DNA of 64,000 nt from Anderseniella sp. (GTDB lineage Bacteria > Pseudomonadota > Alphaproteobacteria > Rhizobiales > Aestuariivirgaceae). Positions 1 to 9,701 of the stretch are shown here, piece by piece. How positions within the stretch are numbered: the stretch's first letter is position 1; each line of letters starts with the position of its first letter. Under the pieces are notes generated by a model, which was not told the origin of the DNA, ran no database searches, and saw only the letters and a list, made by a program, of their open reading frames with translations. Location: assembly GCA_028289645.1 (NCBI GenBank), contig JANQOK010000013.1, forward strand, positions 519,191 through 583,190, written 5' to 3'. A program made the position numbers and the translations under genes.

Positions 1-677
1 TGCTGTTACTGGCCGGCACACTGCTGCTGATTCATGCCGGGCTGCAGCTTGTCGGCAGCGATACCTACAACCGTGTTCTTCTGACCCTGGCATTCCTGCC
101 GGTTCGGTTTCAGACACTGACGGAATTTGGCGGCCAATTGCTGCCTGGCGGTGAAATTGCGCGTGTAACGTCGTTCTTCACCTACGCGCTGCTGCATGGA
201 AGCTGGACCCATCTGGTGATGAACATGGTCTGGATGCTGGCGTTCGGGTCGGTGGCGGCCAGACGGTTGGGGCCAGCCCGGTTTATCGGCCTGTCCATGC
301 TTGCAGCAGGTGTGGCAGCGGCATTTTCCATGGTCATGAACTGGGGTACGGGCGCAATACTGGTCGGCGCGTCCGGTGCCATTGCAGGACAGATGGCGGT
401 GGCGGTCCGGCTGATTTTCGCCCATGGCGGCACACTGATGAGCAGTTTACGCAAGGACCTGTCGCTGGTGCCGCCGGAACCGCTGCTGAGGCTGTTTACG
501 AACCGGTCCGCGGTTATCTTTATTGCCGTCTGGCTCGGCGTTGACATGCTGTTTGCATCATCTGGTCTGCTCAGCGGCGCGCGCATAGCCTGGGAAGCCC
601 ACCTGGGAGGTTTCCTGACCGGTTTGCTGGTGTTCGGGTGGCTCGATCCGGCCAGGAGGAGCCAAGCGCGGACCTGA
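1..677 (+). CDS. Rhomboid-family intramembrane serine protease, 5' end outside window
   Basis: The reading frame is already open at base 3, so the gene enters from the left and its start is not visible; about 224 residues remain. The rhomboid hallmarks are present: H-x4-H-x3-N in the HGSWTHLVMN stretch (about 195-226), the catalytic serine in GASGAIAG (codon at 372-374), and the catalytic histidine in AHLGGFL (codon at 600-602). Several hydrophobic helices lie between them. Rhomboids cleave transmembrane substrates within the inner membrane using a Ser-His dyad. The substrate cannot be told. The next gene on this strand begins about 195 bases downstream and has no obvious functional link. Confidence 0.9.
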   Translation, partial: LLLAGTLLLIHAGLQLVGSDTYNRVLLTLAFLPVRFQTLTEFGGQLLPGGEIARVTSFFTYALLHGSWTHLVMNMVWMLAFGSVAARRLGPARFIGLSMLAAGVAAAFSMVMNWGTGAILVGASGAIAGQMAVAVRLIFAHGGTLMSSLRKDLSLVPPEPLLRLFTNRSAVIFIAVWLGVDMLFASSGLLSGARIAWEAHLGGFLTGLLVFGWLDPARRSQART

Positions 678-872
678 GGTGGAAATCAGGCCGGTTTTTG
701 TCTGCTGCGCTGCGCTATGTTGTTGAGATTGATGGGATAACGAATTCCCACCTCAATCATGATTAATATAGATTCAAGCCGTTTGGGAAACATCTGATTA
801 AGGGTTTTGTGCCAATAATTCCGCATCGCGCGTTTCAGCGCCACTTTTTGCGAAAAAAGGTCAGTACCCACA

Positions 873-1415
873 ATGAATGCCGCGGACATTGTTGAGCAAT
901 ATGGACGTGGTGTTCCGGCAATCGTGCAGTCCACCAAGCTTGTGGATGTGTGTGAATACCTTCTGTCATGCCGCGCGCCGGGAACAGTCATCCTCAGCGA
1001 GTATGGCGAAGTCAAAGGAACACTGTCCCAGAAGGATATCATCAATGCGTCCGGCAGGCTTGGCTCTTCGGTCATGCAGATGGTGGCCAGCGACTTAGTC
1101 CGTGACCTTGTTCCGGCATGTGAAACGACAACTCATATCATCCAGGTGATGGAATTGTTGAACAACACGGCTTCGGAGTTTGTACTGGTCACCGAGCATG
1201 GTGAAATCAAGGGGATGATCACGCTTGCCGACGTGCATGATCTGCTGTTGCATGCTTTGACGGAAGAGGTTGCGGAAACTGCCGATACGGCTGACGACAC
1301 CGACGCCAAGCCAGCGCCGCGGAAGAAGGCCGCGGCCGCAAAAAGTGCGGGTTCCGATGCAGAAGCCGCTGCTCCGCCACCGGCTGAGTATGAAGAGATC
1401 CGCAACTCGGCATAG
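873..1415 (+). CDS. CBS-domain protein (two CBS motifs, low-complexity tail)
   Basis: A 180-residue soluble protein. Two CBS motifs can be read: about residues 15-62 (ending in the GTLSQKDIINA type of motif) and about 75-132 (KGMITLADVHDLL). Paired CBS motifs form a Bateman module that binds adenine nucleotides and senses energy state. The last 45 residues are rich in Ala, Lys, Pro and Glu and look disordered. No catalytic domain is attached, so it probably acts as a stand-alone regulatory or redox-linked CBS protein; the partner is unknown. The ATG at 873 has a purine-rich AAAAAAGG about 12 bases upstream, which is a rather long spacing. It converges on hisI with a 17-base gap. Confidence 0.8.
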   Translation: MNAADIVEQYGRGVPAIVQSTKLVDVCEYLLSCRAPGTVILSEYGEVKGTLSQKDIINASGRLGSSVMQMVASDLVRDLVPACETTTHIIQVMELLNNTASEFVLVTEHGEIKGMITLADVHDLLLHALTEEVAETADTADDTDAKPAPRKKAAAAKSAGSDAEAAAPPPAEYEEIRNSA

Positions 1416-1432
1416 ACCGGAACCGGCGCCGG

Positions 1433-1876
1433 TTACTTCTTGCCGTAGGTCGCTTCAGGGTCGATTTTCCTGACATTGTCGATTGTTGTCAGGCTCCGAT
1501 CCCGGTTCACTTCGCGGTAGAAGCAGCTGGCGCGACCCGTATGGCACGCAGCCCCGTCGCCGGCGACACGAACCTCCAGCACCAATATGTCCTGATCGCA
1601 GTCAGTGCGAATGCGTTCAATGTGCTGCAGTTGTCCGGAGGTTTCGCCCTTCTTCCACAACGACTTGCGCGAGCGTGAGTAATAGTGCGCCAGGCCGGTT
1701 TCGAGGCTCAGCGCCAGACTCTCGCTGTTCATGAAGGCAAACATCAATGGTGCGTTGGTTGCTGCATCGATTGCCATGGCCGGAATGAGCCCGGCATCGT
1801 CAAAGCGCGGCGCAAATTCGCCGCCCTCTTCAATATCTGCAATGCTGGCCGGCTGGGGGAAAAGGGTATCGGTCAC
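1433..1876 (-). CDS. hisI: Phosphoribosyl-AMP cyclohydrolase
   Basis: A 147-residue protein of the usual length for stand-alone HisI, which opens the adenine ring of phosphoribosyl-AMP in step three of histidine biosynthesis. The visible signature runs from [17 protein letters not shown] (residues 65-81) through the metal-binding DCDQD (92-96) to cysteines 111 and 118 in [11 protein letters not shown]. These acidic and Cys residues bind Mg and Zn in the family. HisE is not fused to it, as is normal in alphaproteobacteria. It sits 29 bases downstream of folE on the same strand, so the two may be co-transcribed. Confidence 0.97.
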   Translation of the reverse strand: MTDTLFPQPASIADIEEGGEFAPRFDDAGLIPAMAIDAATNAPLMFAFMNSESLALSLETGLAHYYSRSRKSLWKKGETSGQLQHIERIRTDCDQDILVLEVRVAGDGAACHTGRASCFYREVNRDRSLTTIDNVRKIDPEATYGKK

Positions 1877-1905
1877 GTCAGTTTCCCCTGTGCTTGGAAA
1901 ACGTA

Positions 1906-2589
1906 TCAGTCAGGCTGGCGGTAGCGCACCATTTCCATGAAGCGCGCCTGCAGGGCAGGCTGTGACTTGAAATCGCCGGTGAACCGAGTGGTCAATGTAG
2001 ACGCGTCACGCTTCTGCACGCCCCGCATTGTCATGCAATTGTGAACCGCTTCGATCATGACCGCCACGCCGCGAGCGTCCAGTTGGGTGTCGATGGCATG
2101 CACGATCTGGGCGGTGAGGTTTTCCTGGGTCTGCAGACGCCGGGAGAAAACCTCCACCACACGCGCCAGCTTTGACAAACCCACGACGCCGTTGGTTGGC
2201 AGATAGGCAATGTGCGCATGGCCCTGGAACGGAACCATGTGGTGTTCGCAATGGGAGAAAAACTCGATGTTGCGCACCAGCACGATATCGTCGTAGCCAC
2301 CGACGTCTTCAAAGGTGCGCTGCAGCGCATCGCGGCCATCGGCCTGATAACCGGAGAACAATTCCGAATATGCTTTCAGCACCCGTTTGGGCGTGTCCAG
2401 CAGGCCCTCCCGGTCCGGATCATCACCGGCCCACGAGATCAGCGTACGCACGGCCTTGAGAGCTTCTTCCTCGGAAGGCTTTTCAATGACCGGGCCAGAC
2501 CCGATATCGGGCTTTGCAGTACCTATACGTTTAACGACAGCGTCCATTCGGGCCTCGATAGAGTCTTGTAATTTCAGGGCTAAATGCAT
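1906..2589 (-). CDS. folE: GTP cyclohydrolase I
   Basis: A 227-residue protein of the type I family, which converts GTP to 7,8-dihydroneopterin triphosphate at the head of folate biosynthesis. The zinc-site motif CEHHMVPF (Cys114, His116, His117) and the second cysteine in [10 protein letters not shown] (Cys185) are intact. So are the family blocks [15 protein letters not shown] and TQENLTAQI. The first 35 residues are not conserved in the family and could be shortened by an internal start. It lies upstream of hisI in the same direction. A 230-base non-coding stretch separates it from the divergent NifU-like gene. Confidence 0.97.
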   Translation of the reverse strand: MHLALKLQDSIEARMDAVVKRIGTAKPDIGSGPVIEKPSEEEALKAVRTLISWAGDDPDREGLLDTPKRVLKAYSELFSGYQADGRDALQRTFEDVGGYDDIVLVRNIEFFSHCEHHMVPFQGHAHIAYLPTNGVVGLSKLARVVEVFSRRLQTQENLTAQIVHAIDTQLDARGVAVMIEAVHNCMTMRGVQKRDASTLTTRFTGDFKSQPALQARFMEMVRYRQPD

Positions 2590-2833
2590 TGATTTAACGC
2601 TGGTTTGTCATTTCGGGTTCACTCAACCTGCAGCAAATTTTTAAAACCCGGCAATTTGCGTCTGGTCTTAGCACAAGCTGTGCCGGAATCCAAAAGACAG
2701 ATTGCGGAGGGGGCATGCATTAGGCATATGAAAGTGGCTATTGGTTCCCTCAGGTATATCGATCACTCTGAGACAGCATATGGCGGAAAGAGGCTGGTAA
2801 TACAAGCCGGTTCGACCCATATTGGCCACTGCC

Positions 2834-3289
2834 ATGATAAACGATGTCTATAACAAACAGATCCTGGGCTTTGCCGCCGACATTCCCCGGCTCGGCAGAC
2901 TGGACGCTCCTCAGGGCACGGCAATTGCCCACTCAAAACTCTGCGGTTCAAAGGTGACCGTCGATCTCATGCTCGACAGTGGCGTGGTGTCGGACTTTGC
3001 CCACGATGTGAAGGCGTGTGCGCTGGGCCAGGCGTCGTCCTCGATAATGGCGCATCATGTGGTCGGTTCCACTCCTGACGAATTGCGTACCGTGCGAGAT
3101 CAGATGTACGACATGCTGAAGAATGGCGGGCCGGCGCCGGATGGCAAATGGTCTGACCTTGAAGCGCTGTCACCGGTGCGCGACTTCAAGGCTCGCCATG
3201 CCTCGACCCTGTTGACCTTCGATGCGGTGTGCAATGCGATCGATATAGCCGAAGGCAAGCAGGGCGAAAGCGCCGCCCAGTCAGCCTGA
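2834..3289 (+). CDS. NifU/IscU-like iron-sulfur cluster scaffold protein
   Basis: A 151-residue protein from the ATG at 2834; a TTG at 2822 would add four residues. It has the IscU/NifU N-terminal fold signature: three cysteines at the places where IscU holds the cluster, Cys37 (LCGSKV), Cys62 (ACALGQASSS) and Cys133 (DAVCNAI). IscU-type scaffolds receive Fe and S and hand clusters to apo-proteins. It stands alone here, without iscS or suf genes, in a housekeeping neighbourhood, so its role is inferred from the cysteines. The 3' end overlaps the convergent sulfatase gene by 9 bases. Confidence 0.85.
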   Translation: MINDVYNKQILGFAADIPRLGRLDAPQGTAIAHSKLCGSKVTVDLMLDSGVVSDFAHDVKACALGQASSSIMAHHVVGSTPDELRTVRDQMYDMLKNGGPAPDGKWSDLEALSPVRDFKARHASTLLTFDAVCNAIDIAEGKQGESAAQSA

Positions 3290-4828
3290 TTTCTTCTCCG
3301 GTTGCGGTGGAGGCGGAAACCGGGAGGTCTTTTCCAGCACATTGAGGTCCTTGTGATTGCGCATGTACTGTTCTGATGCATCGCGCAATGGCTGGTAATC
3401 CCATGGATACCAGTTGCCCTTGCGCAGCGCCTGCCAGACTGCAAGCCGCACCAGCTGGCTCTCCCTGATGTCCGCTTCCAGCCGGGAAGGGTTCCAGCGT
3501 GCCGCCGCCATCGACCGGAACTTGCGCACGACCTCTGCATGATCAGGATGGCTTGCAAGGTTGTTGGTCTCATTCGGATCGGAGGCCAGGTCGAACAACT
3601 GGTCCGGGTCCGGGCGCGATGCGGTGTATTTCCAGTTTGCCTGCCGGATCATCAGCAGCGGGGCGAGACAGCCTTCCGCCGTCAGTTCCGCATAGATGAC
3701 GTGTTCCGGATTTTCAGCACCACCCTGGAGCAGAGGCAGGAGGGATTGCCCATCCAGTGTGGCAGCGTGTTCCTGACGACCGGCGATGTCGCTCAGTGTC
3801 GGCAGGATGTCCAGCAGTGAAGCCGGTTGTGCGACCCGGCGGGCGGCAAAACGGCCAGGCGCGGACACGATCAGCGGCACCCGGGCGGAATGTTCCATGA
3901 AGCTCATCTTGTACCAGAGGCCGCGCTCGCCCAGCATGTCACCGTGATCGGAAGTGAACATGATGATGGTATCATCGCTCAGCCCGCAATCAGCAAGCGT
4001 CCCCAATATCTTGCCGACATGATCGTCGAGATAGGAGATGTTCGCGTAGTAGGCGCGCCTGGCATTGCGGATGTCCTGGTCGGATATGTCATAGTCGTCC
4101 ATGGCCGACACTTTCCAAAGCCGCTGGCTGTGCGGGTCCATGTCGTCATAGGCAATGGCCGGGGTGGCAGGTGCGTCAATGTCATCGTCGGAATACAGGT
4201 TCCAGTACTTTGCCCGGGCTGCGTACGGGTCATGCGGATGGGTGAATGAGGCGACTAGGCAAAACGGGCGTTGCTCCGGGTTGCGGGCATAGTCGTAGAT
4301 GCGGCGACATGCCTGAAATGCCACCTCATCATCATATTCCAGTTGATTGGTCTGTTCGGCGATGCCGGCCTGCTTGACCGAGAGCAGGTTGTGGTACCAC
4401 CAGTCGACGCGCTCCTGGGGCTTGCGCCAGTCGGGCGTCCATCCGAAGTCGGCTGGATAGATGTCGGTGGTCAGGCGTTCCTCGAAGCCGTGCAACTGAT
4501 CCGGACCGACAAAATGCATCTTGCCGGACAGGCAGGTGCGATAGCCCTCCAGGCGCAGGTAATGCGCAAAGCTTGGAATCTGGGACGCAAATTCGGCAGC
4601 ATTGTCGTAGACCCGGTTGCGCGACGGCAACTGTCCGGACATCATTGCCGCGCGTCCCGGTGCACACAGCGGGCTTGGCGAGTAGAAGTTTTCGAAGACC
4701 ACGCCGTCTTTGGCCAGGCGGTCAATATTGGGTGTCTTGGCGACCTGGTGCCCGTAGCAAGACAGGAACAGGGCAGACAACTGATCGACCATGATGAGTA
4801 CGATATTGGGTTTGGTTTCAGGCATCAC
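3281..4828 (-). CDS. betC: Choline-sulfatase (type I arylsulfatase family)
   Basis: A 515-residue type I sulfatase. The formylglycine-precursor motif is C-x-P-x-R (Cys55-Ala-Pro-Gly-Arg59). The metal-site segments NIVLIMVDQ (near residue 9) and FTSDHGDMLGERG are present. The GKMHF block, the length and the C-terminal part resemble choline-O-sulfatase BetC, which releases choline from choline-O-sulfate as a nutrient or glycine-betaine precursor. The usual betI/betA/betB partners are not in the window, so the exact substrate is inferred. No signal peptide is seen; it is probably cytoplasmic. It is convergent with the NifU-like gene and divergent from yidD, with 62 bases between the starts. Confidence 0.88.
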   Translation of the reverse strand: MMPETKPNIVLIMVDQLSALFLSCYGHQVAKTPNIDRLAKDGVVFENFYSPSPLCAPGRAAMMSGQLPSRNRVYDNAAEFASQIPSFAHYLRLEGYRTCLSGKMHFVGPDQLHGFEERLTTDIYPADFGWTPDWRKPQERVDWWYHNLLSVKQAGIAEQTNQLEYDDEVAFQACRRIYDYARNPEQRPFCLVASFTHPHDPYAARAKYWNLYSDDDIDAPATPAIAYDDMDPHSQRLWKVSAMDDYDISDQDIRNARRAYYANISYLDDHVGKILGTLADCGLSDDTIIMFTSDHGDMLGERGLWYKMSFMEHSARVPLIVSAPGRFAARRVAQPASLLDILPTLSDIAGRQEHAATLDGQSLLPLLQGGAENPEHVIYAELTAEGCLAPLLMIRQANWKYTASRPDPDQLFDLASDPNETNNLASHPDHAEVVRKFRSMAAARWNPSRLEADIRESQLVRLAVWQALRKGNWYPWDYQPLRDASEQYMRNHKDLNVLEKTSRFPPPPQPEKKSG

Positions 4829-4890
4829 GGACCTTATGTAAAGTGCTGTGGACTGACCGCCAGCTTAGCTTTCGAGCAAGGAGCAGTAGA

Positions 4891-5214
4891 TTGAAAGACC
4901 GACCGTTTCCAGTGAAGCCGCGACAAGGCCCGGTGGCATCGCTAATGCTGCTGCTGATCCGCGGTTATCAACTTACCTTGTCGTATTTTCTTGGCCGCAC
5001 TTGCCGACATCTGCCGACATGCTCCAGTTACACCATGGAGGCAATCTCAATGCATGGTGCCTGGGCTGGTTTCTGGCTTGGTTTTTTCCGGATTGCCCGT
5101 TGCAATCCTTGGGGAACCAGCGGTTATGATCCGGTGCCGGAACTGGTAGAACGGGCGGAGTTGAGGTTTTGGCGCTATGCCTGCTTGACGAAGCGGGTTG
5201 AAAAGAGGCAATAA
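4891..5214 (+). CDS. yidD: Membrane protein insertion efficiency factor YidD
   Basis: A small membrane-associated protein of 107 residues that helps YidC insert inner-membrane proteins. The family signature is complete: RGYQLTLSYFLGRTCRH, then the LPTCSSYTMEAI block, then RCNPWGTSGYDPVPEL. I chose the TTG at 4891 because AAGGAG lies seven bases upstream; an in-frame ATG at 4843 would add 16 poorly conserved residues and has no clear ribosome-binding site. Its location here, away from rnpA and yidC, beside a threonyl-tRNA synthetase gene, suggests co-expression with housekeeping genes. Confidence 0.93.
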   Translation: MKDRPFPVKPRQGPVASLMLLLIRGYQLTLSYFLGRTCRHLPTCSSYTMEAISMHGAWAGFWLGFFRIARCNPWGTSGYDPVPELVERAELRFWRYACLTKRVEKRQ

Positions 5215-5308
5215 GTGACGCTTTGCGCCGACAGGCAGCGCGCAATAAATCAAGTACTAGATAGCTTACCTGCATTTGTAGGCAGTGAGTGAGCAAGAGG
5301 TGACAGCA

Positions 5309-7264
5309 ATGATTTCCCTTACATTTCCTGATGGATCAGTGCGCCAGTACGAGGCTGGCACAATTGGGCGCGACGTGGCTGGGTCGATTGCCAAGTCGCT
5401 GCAGAAAAAGGCGGTTGCCGTTGAACTGAACGGCGCGCTGGCTGATCTGTCCGACCCGATCAATGCCGACGCTGAGTTAAAGATAATCACACGCGATGAT
5501 CCTGAAGCGCTGGAGTTGATCCGGCATGACGCCGCCCACGTGATGGCGGAAGCGGTACAGGAACTGTGGCCTGGTACACAGGTGACCATCGGTCCGGTCA
5601 TCGAGAATGGCTTCTACTACGATTTCAAGCGCAATCAGCCGTTCACCACAGAAGACTTGCCGGTGATCGAAAAGAAAATGCGCGAGATCATTCAGCGCAA
5701 CAAGGCGTTCACCAAAGAGGTCTGGCCGCGTGACAAGGTCAAGCAGGTGTTCGCCGACAAAGGCGAGGCCTACAAGGTCGAACTGGTAGATGCAGTTCCG
5801 GACGAGGAAGAGCTGAAAATCTACTATCAGGGCGACTGGTTCGACCTGTGTCGCGGGCCACACATGGCTTCCACCGGGCAGATTGGGTCGGCTTTCAAGC
5901 TGATGAAAGTGGCCGGTGCCTATTGGCGTGGTGACAGCGACAATGAAATGCTGACACGCATCTACGGCACGGCCTGGGCGTCACAGGCCGACCTCGACAA
6001 TTATCTGACCATGCTGGAAGAGGCCGAAAAGCGCGACCATCGTAAGCTGGGCCGGGAAATGGATCTGTTTCATTTCCAGGAAGAGGGCCCCGGTGTAGCG
6101 TTCTGGCACTCCAAGGGCTGGCGCATGTTCCAGAATCTAGTCAATTATATGCGGCGCAGGCTGGAAGCGCAGGGCTATGAAGAGATCAACACACCGGAAA
6201 TACTGGACAAGGCCTTGTGGGAAACCTCAGGCCACTGGGGTTGGTACCGGGAAAACATGTTCATCACCCAGACTGAAGATGACCGTGTGTTCGCGATCAA
6301 GCCGATGAACTGCCCGGGCCATGTGTATATCTTCAAGCATGGTCTGAAGTCATACCGGGATCTTCCTGTCAAATACGCGGAGTTTGGCAGTGTGCACCGT
6401 TATGAACCGTCAGGCGCATTGCATGGCCTAATGCGTGTACGCGGCTTTACTCAGGATGACGCGCATGTGTTTTGCACCGAAGAGCAGATGGCATCGGAGT
6501 GCATGCGGATCAACGACCTGGTCCTGTCCACGTATGCTGACTTCGGGTTCGATGAGATCACCGTAAAGCTGTCGACGCGGCCGGAAAAACGCGTCGGTTC
6601 CGATGAAAACTGGGACTATGCCGAAAAGGTCATGAGCGAGGTGCTGGAGCAGATCAAGGCGCAGTCCGGCGGCAAGATCAAGACCGAGATCAATCCGGGT
6701 GAGGGTGCCTTTTATGGCCCGAAGTTCGAATATGTGCTACGCGACGCCATTGGCCGCGACTGGCAGTGCGGCACCACGCAGGTAGACTTCAACCTGCCGG
6801 AACGCTTTAGCGCGTTTTACATCGACAGCGATTCTGAGAAGAAGCAGCCGGTTATGATCCACCGGGCCATCTGCGGATCCATGGAACGGTTTCTAGGCAT
6901 CCTGATCGAGAACTATGCCGGGCACATGCCGTTGTGGTTTGCACCTGTGCAGGTGGTAGTTGCCACCATTACCCAGGACGCCGATGCGTACGGCGAGCAG
7001 GTTGCGGCCCGGCTCAAGAAAGCCGGCTTGCAGGTCATCACCGATTTCCGCAACGAGAAGATCAACTACAAGGTGCGCGAGCATTCGCTGGCCAAGGTTC
7101 CGGTGATCCTGGTGTGCGGTAACCGCGAGGCGGAAGAAGGCACGGTGAATGTGCGCCGGCTCGGCTCTCGCGACCAGACGTCGATGTCACTGGACGAGGT
7201 GACGGCGGCCCTGGTGGATGAAGCAACGCCGCCTGACATCAGGCGGGCGAATGCAGATAGTTAG
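5309..7264 (+). CDS. thrS: Threonine--tRNA ligase
   Basis: A class II synthetase of about 651 residues, normal for ThrRS; it charges tRNA-Thr and edits mischarged Ser. Domains in order are TGS (about 1-65), the second editing domain (about 70-230), the catalytic core (about 245-530) and an anticodon-binding domain (about 535-640). The core includes the zinc-binding [11 protein letters not shown] segment and the motif 2 region around [18 protein letters not shown] prefer the ATG at 5309, which follows AGAGG by eight bases and begins directly at the TGS domain. An in-frame GTG at 5285 would add eight residues but has a weaker site. Confidence 0.98.
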   Translation: MISLTFPDGSVRQYEAGTIGRDVAGSIAKSLQKKAVAVELNGALADLSDPINADAELKIITRDDPEALELIRHDAAHVMAEAVQELWPGTQVTIGPVIENGFYYDFKRNQPFTTEDLPVIEKKMREIIQRNKAFTKEVWPRDKVKQVFADKGEAYKVELVDAVPDEEELKIYYQGDWFDLCRGPHMASTGQIGSAFKLMKVAGAYWRGDSDNEMLTRIYGTAWASQADLDNYLTMLEEAEKRDHRKLGREMDLFHFQEEGPGVAFWHSKGWRMFQNLVNYMRRRLEAQGYEEINTPEILDKALWETSGHWGWYRENMFITQTEDDRVFAIKPMNCPGHVYIFKHGLKSYRDLPVKYAEFGSVHRYEPSGALHGLMRVRGFTQDDAHVFCTEEQMASECMRINDLVLSTYADFGFDEITVKLSTRPEKRVGSDENWDYAEKVMSEVLEQIKAQSGGKIKTEINPGEGAFYGPKFEYVLRDAIGRDWQCGTTQVDFNLPERFSAFYIDSDSEKKQPVMIHRAICGSMERFLGILIENYAGHMPLWFAPVQVVVATITQDADAYGEQVAARLKKAGLQVITDFRNEKINYKVREHSLAKVPVILVCGNREAEEGTVNVRRLGSRDQTSMSLDEVTAALVDEATPPDIRRANADS

Positions 7265-7323
7265 GCAGGTTTTTTGGCGAACCTTGCCGGGGTCAATCAT
7301 TTTGCAGGCCGAGGGAGACTGAT

Positions 7324-8250
7324 GTGTCGCTGCTCGAAGGTGTAAGGCCCGCTGCATACAGTCGGCTGGCCGGAGATGTTTTCGATAAGCTGCGCACGGC
7401 AATGCGCAACAGTCCGAACGGACGGGCTTGCGCGCTTGTTACAGGAGCTGTCGTTCTGTGGGCGAGCTGGCCGGCGCTGGCCACTATTGCCTATCCTGCT
7501 CCGGCGTTTCTGGTGCTCGGACTCGCTGCGCTAACTGGCTGTGCTGTTTCTTTCGTGATCGCTGTTGTCCGGAGGCGGCAAGATAGTTTTTTGTCGGTGC
7601 CGCCACGCACCCTGGTCTTTGTTGCGCTCGGTTTGATGGGCAACAATGCATTTTACCTGGCCGCAATCGCCCGGATAGGGCCCGCAGAGGCCAATGTGGT
7701 GCACTATCTGTGGCCGGTTTTCCTGGTGCTGCTGGCCGCGCTCGTCCACCGCCGCCTGCCATCGCTGGTGCAGTTCCTCGGAGTGACCTGTGGGTTCTGT
7801 GGTGTCGCCCTGGCGTTGTCTCCGCAGATGGGCACAGGTTTCGATCCGGCTGGTGTGTTCCTGGGAGCCTGCGGCGCACTGACGTTTGCCATCTACTCGG
7901 TCGTGCGGTCGCTTGCCAAGGTGGAAACAGACGTGGTGGGCCCGTCGCTGGGGCTGGCCGGTGTGAGCGCGCTGCTTGCCCATGTCGTTCTGGAACCCGC
8001 CTACTGGCCGACGGCCGTGCAATGGCTGGCGATCATCGCGATGGGCATCGGGCCGTTCACGCTAGCAAACGTTTTATGGGACAAGGCGACGCGACAGGGC
8101 ACGGCGGCAACCATATCAAGCCTGGCCTTCCTGACACCGCTGGTGGCGCTGGGCCTGCTGGCCATGTTCGGACTGAGCGTGGTGACGCTTCCGTTGCTGC
8201 TGGGCGCGCTGATGACCATTGTGGGGGCGGGACTTGGATCTCGCCAGTAA
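7324..8250 (+). CDS. EamA/DMT-family transporter
   Basis: A 308-residue, very hydrophobic protein with about ten predicted membrane helices in two repeated five-helix halves, the pattern of the drug/metabolite transporter superfamily (EamA domains). Helical stretches are clear from about residue 35 onward. The GTG start at 7324 follows a GAGGGAG ribosome-binding site at a good distance. Family members export amino acids, metabolites or drugs; the substrate cannot be predicted here. It lies 59 bases after thrS in the same direction and may read through from it. A second, distinct EamA gene is present at 9702-10562. Confidence 0.87.
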   Translation: MSLLEGVRPAAYSRLAGDVFDKLRTAMRNSPNGRACALVTGAVVLWASWPALATIAYPAPAFLVLGLAALTGCAVSFVIAVVRRRQDSFLSVPPRTLVFVALGLMGNNAFYLAAIARIGPAEANVVHYLWPVFLVLLAALVHRRLPSLVQFLGVTCGFCGVALALSPQMGTGFDPAGVFLGACGALTFAIYSVVRSLAKVETDVVGPSLGLAGVSALLAHVVLEPAYWPTAVQWLAIIAMGIGPFTLANVLWDKATRQGTAATISSLAFLTPLVALGLLAMFGLSVVTLPLLLGALMTIVGAGLGSRQ

Positions 8251-8370
8251 CGGCGACTGACCTGCAGGGTGGCTATCCAAGTGTTCAGCGCATGGCCATT
8301 GTGACAGCTCAATGCTTTGACAAACCCTCGCAAACCTTTGCGGTTGGTCGATCGCGATCATATATGACAG

Positions 8371-9681
8371 GTGATGGCTGCTGGCGCCAACATACTCATC
8401 CTGACCTACGGCACTCGTGGTGACGTTGAACCGTTTATTGCGCTGGGCTGCGGATTGGTCGAAGCGGGCCACAAGGTCACTATCTGCACGGCCGAAAGGT
8501 TTGGTGACTGGGTGACAGACTTCGGTCTTGCTTTCCAGCCCATGTCCAATGCGTCGCTGGACATGATCGACACGGCTGACGGAAAGACCATGCTTGAGGG
8601 CGCTTCGGGGCTGATCAACCGCGTTTCCGCGGGCATTCGGCTAGCCCGGACTGCCGGACCGATCAACGAGACTATGAGCAAAGACGCCTGGGCCGCGGCG
8701 CAGGCCAGCAGCCCCGATATCATCGTCTATCACCCGAAAGTGATGGCGGCGCCTCATATCGGCGAAGCGCTTGGCCTCCCGTTGGTGATGGGCCTGCTGC
8801 AGCCGATGATCGTTCCCACCAGAGAGTTTCCACCGACCGGACTGCCGCGACACCGCATTCTCGGCTACAACAAGTTGGCGTACCGCCTGATCGGCCTGTC
8901 CTATTCGGCATTCAGAAAATCCACCAACCGGGTGCGTACCGGCCTGCTGGGCCTGGCGCAGCTTCGAAGCGGGCGCGATGTGCTGCTGCCGCCGGGCGCG
9001 GGGACCATCAAGATACTGCATGCGATCAGCCCTAGGGTCGTGCCTCGGCCCGCGGACTGGCCGCCGGAAGCGGTCATGACCGGCTACTGGCCGTTGGCGA
9101 CTGATGAAGACTACACGCCTCCCGACAAGCTGGCACGGTTTCTCGATGCCGGTGCGGCACCAGTGTATGTCGGCTTCGGCAGCATGACCGTTCGGGACCC
9201 TGAGGCTCTGCTGCGGCTGGTGGTGGCGGCGTTGAAGGAGGTCAACGTGCGCGGTGTCATTGCAACAGGCTGGGCTGGACTGGATATGGACGAGACCGGT
9301 GATGTCATCACCATTACGGCTGTTCCCCATAGCTGGCTGTTTCCCAGGATGGCGGCGGTTGTCCATCATGGCGGTGCCGGTACGACGGCGCAGGGATTTC
9401 GTGCCGGAGTGCCGTGCGTGATCTGCCCGTTTTTCGGAGATCAGCCCGGCTGGGCGGAGAGAAGCGTCGCGCTCGGCGTTGGGGCGCATCCGGTGCCGCG
9501 CAAGAAACTCACTGTCGAGCGCCTGGCACGGTCCATCGAAGTGGCGTTGAGTGATGCGGCTATGCGCGACAGGGCGATTGGACTTGCCGAGGACCTTAAA
9601 GCAGAAGACGGGTTAGCGGTGGCGATCACCGAGATTGAAAACAGCCTGCGCTCCTATGCTCCCGGAAAGGCTGATCCCTGA
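8371..9681 (+). CDS. GT1-family glycosyltransferase (sterol/macrolide glucosyltransferase-like)
   Basis: A 436-residue GT-B enzyme. The N-terminal half opens with [17 protein letters not shown] (about 10-26), typical of UDP-sugar:sterol or antibiotic glycosyltransferases. The C-terminal half carries the donor-site signature [19 protein letters not shown], then [11 protein letters not shown]. The first codon can be GTG 8371 or ATG 8374. It has no signal or membrane segment, so it is probably cytoplasmic or membrane-peripheral, glycosylating a small lipophilic acceptor such as a lipid, hopanoid or carotenoid. No acceptor-synthesis gene is beside it. It converges on the downstream EamA gene with a 20-base gap. 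Confidence 0.9.
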   Translation: MMAAGANILILTYGTRGDVEPFIALGCGLVEAGHKVTICTAERFGDWVTDFGLAFQPMSNASLDMIDTADGKTMLEGASGLINRVSAGIRLARTAGPINETMSKDAWAAAQASSPDIIVYHPKVMAAPHIGEALGLPLVMGLLQPMIVPTREFPPTGLPRHRILGYNKLAYRLIGLSYSAFRKSTNRVRTGLLGLAQLRSGRDVLLPPGAGTIKILHAISPRVVPRPADWPPEAVMTGYWPLATDEDYTPPDKLARFLDAGAAPVYVGFGSMTVRDPEALLRLVVAALKEVNVRGVIATGWAGLDMDETGDVITITAVPHSWLFPRMAAVVHHGGAGTTAQGFRAGVPCVICPFFGDQPGWAERSVALGVGAHPVPRKKLTVERLARSIEVALSDAAMRDRAIGLAEDLKAEDGLAVAITEIENSLRSYAPGKADP

Positions 9682-9701
9682 AGTAGGGCGTTGGCCCCGG
9701 G

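Noticed and set aside
1421..1434. Perfect 14-base palindrome AACCGGCGCCGGTT between the CBS gene and hisI
   Set aside because: Fits a convergent-gene gap but has no loop and no T-run, so I do not call it a terminator.
7230..7250. Hairpin CCGCCTGA/TCAGGCGG as a thrS terminator
   Set aside because: It lies within the last thrS codons with a two-base loop and the T-run is some 25 bases away.
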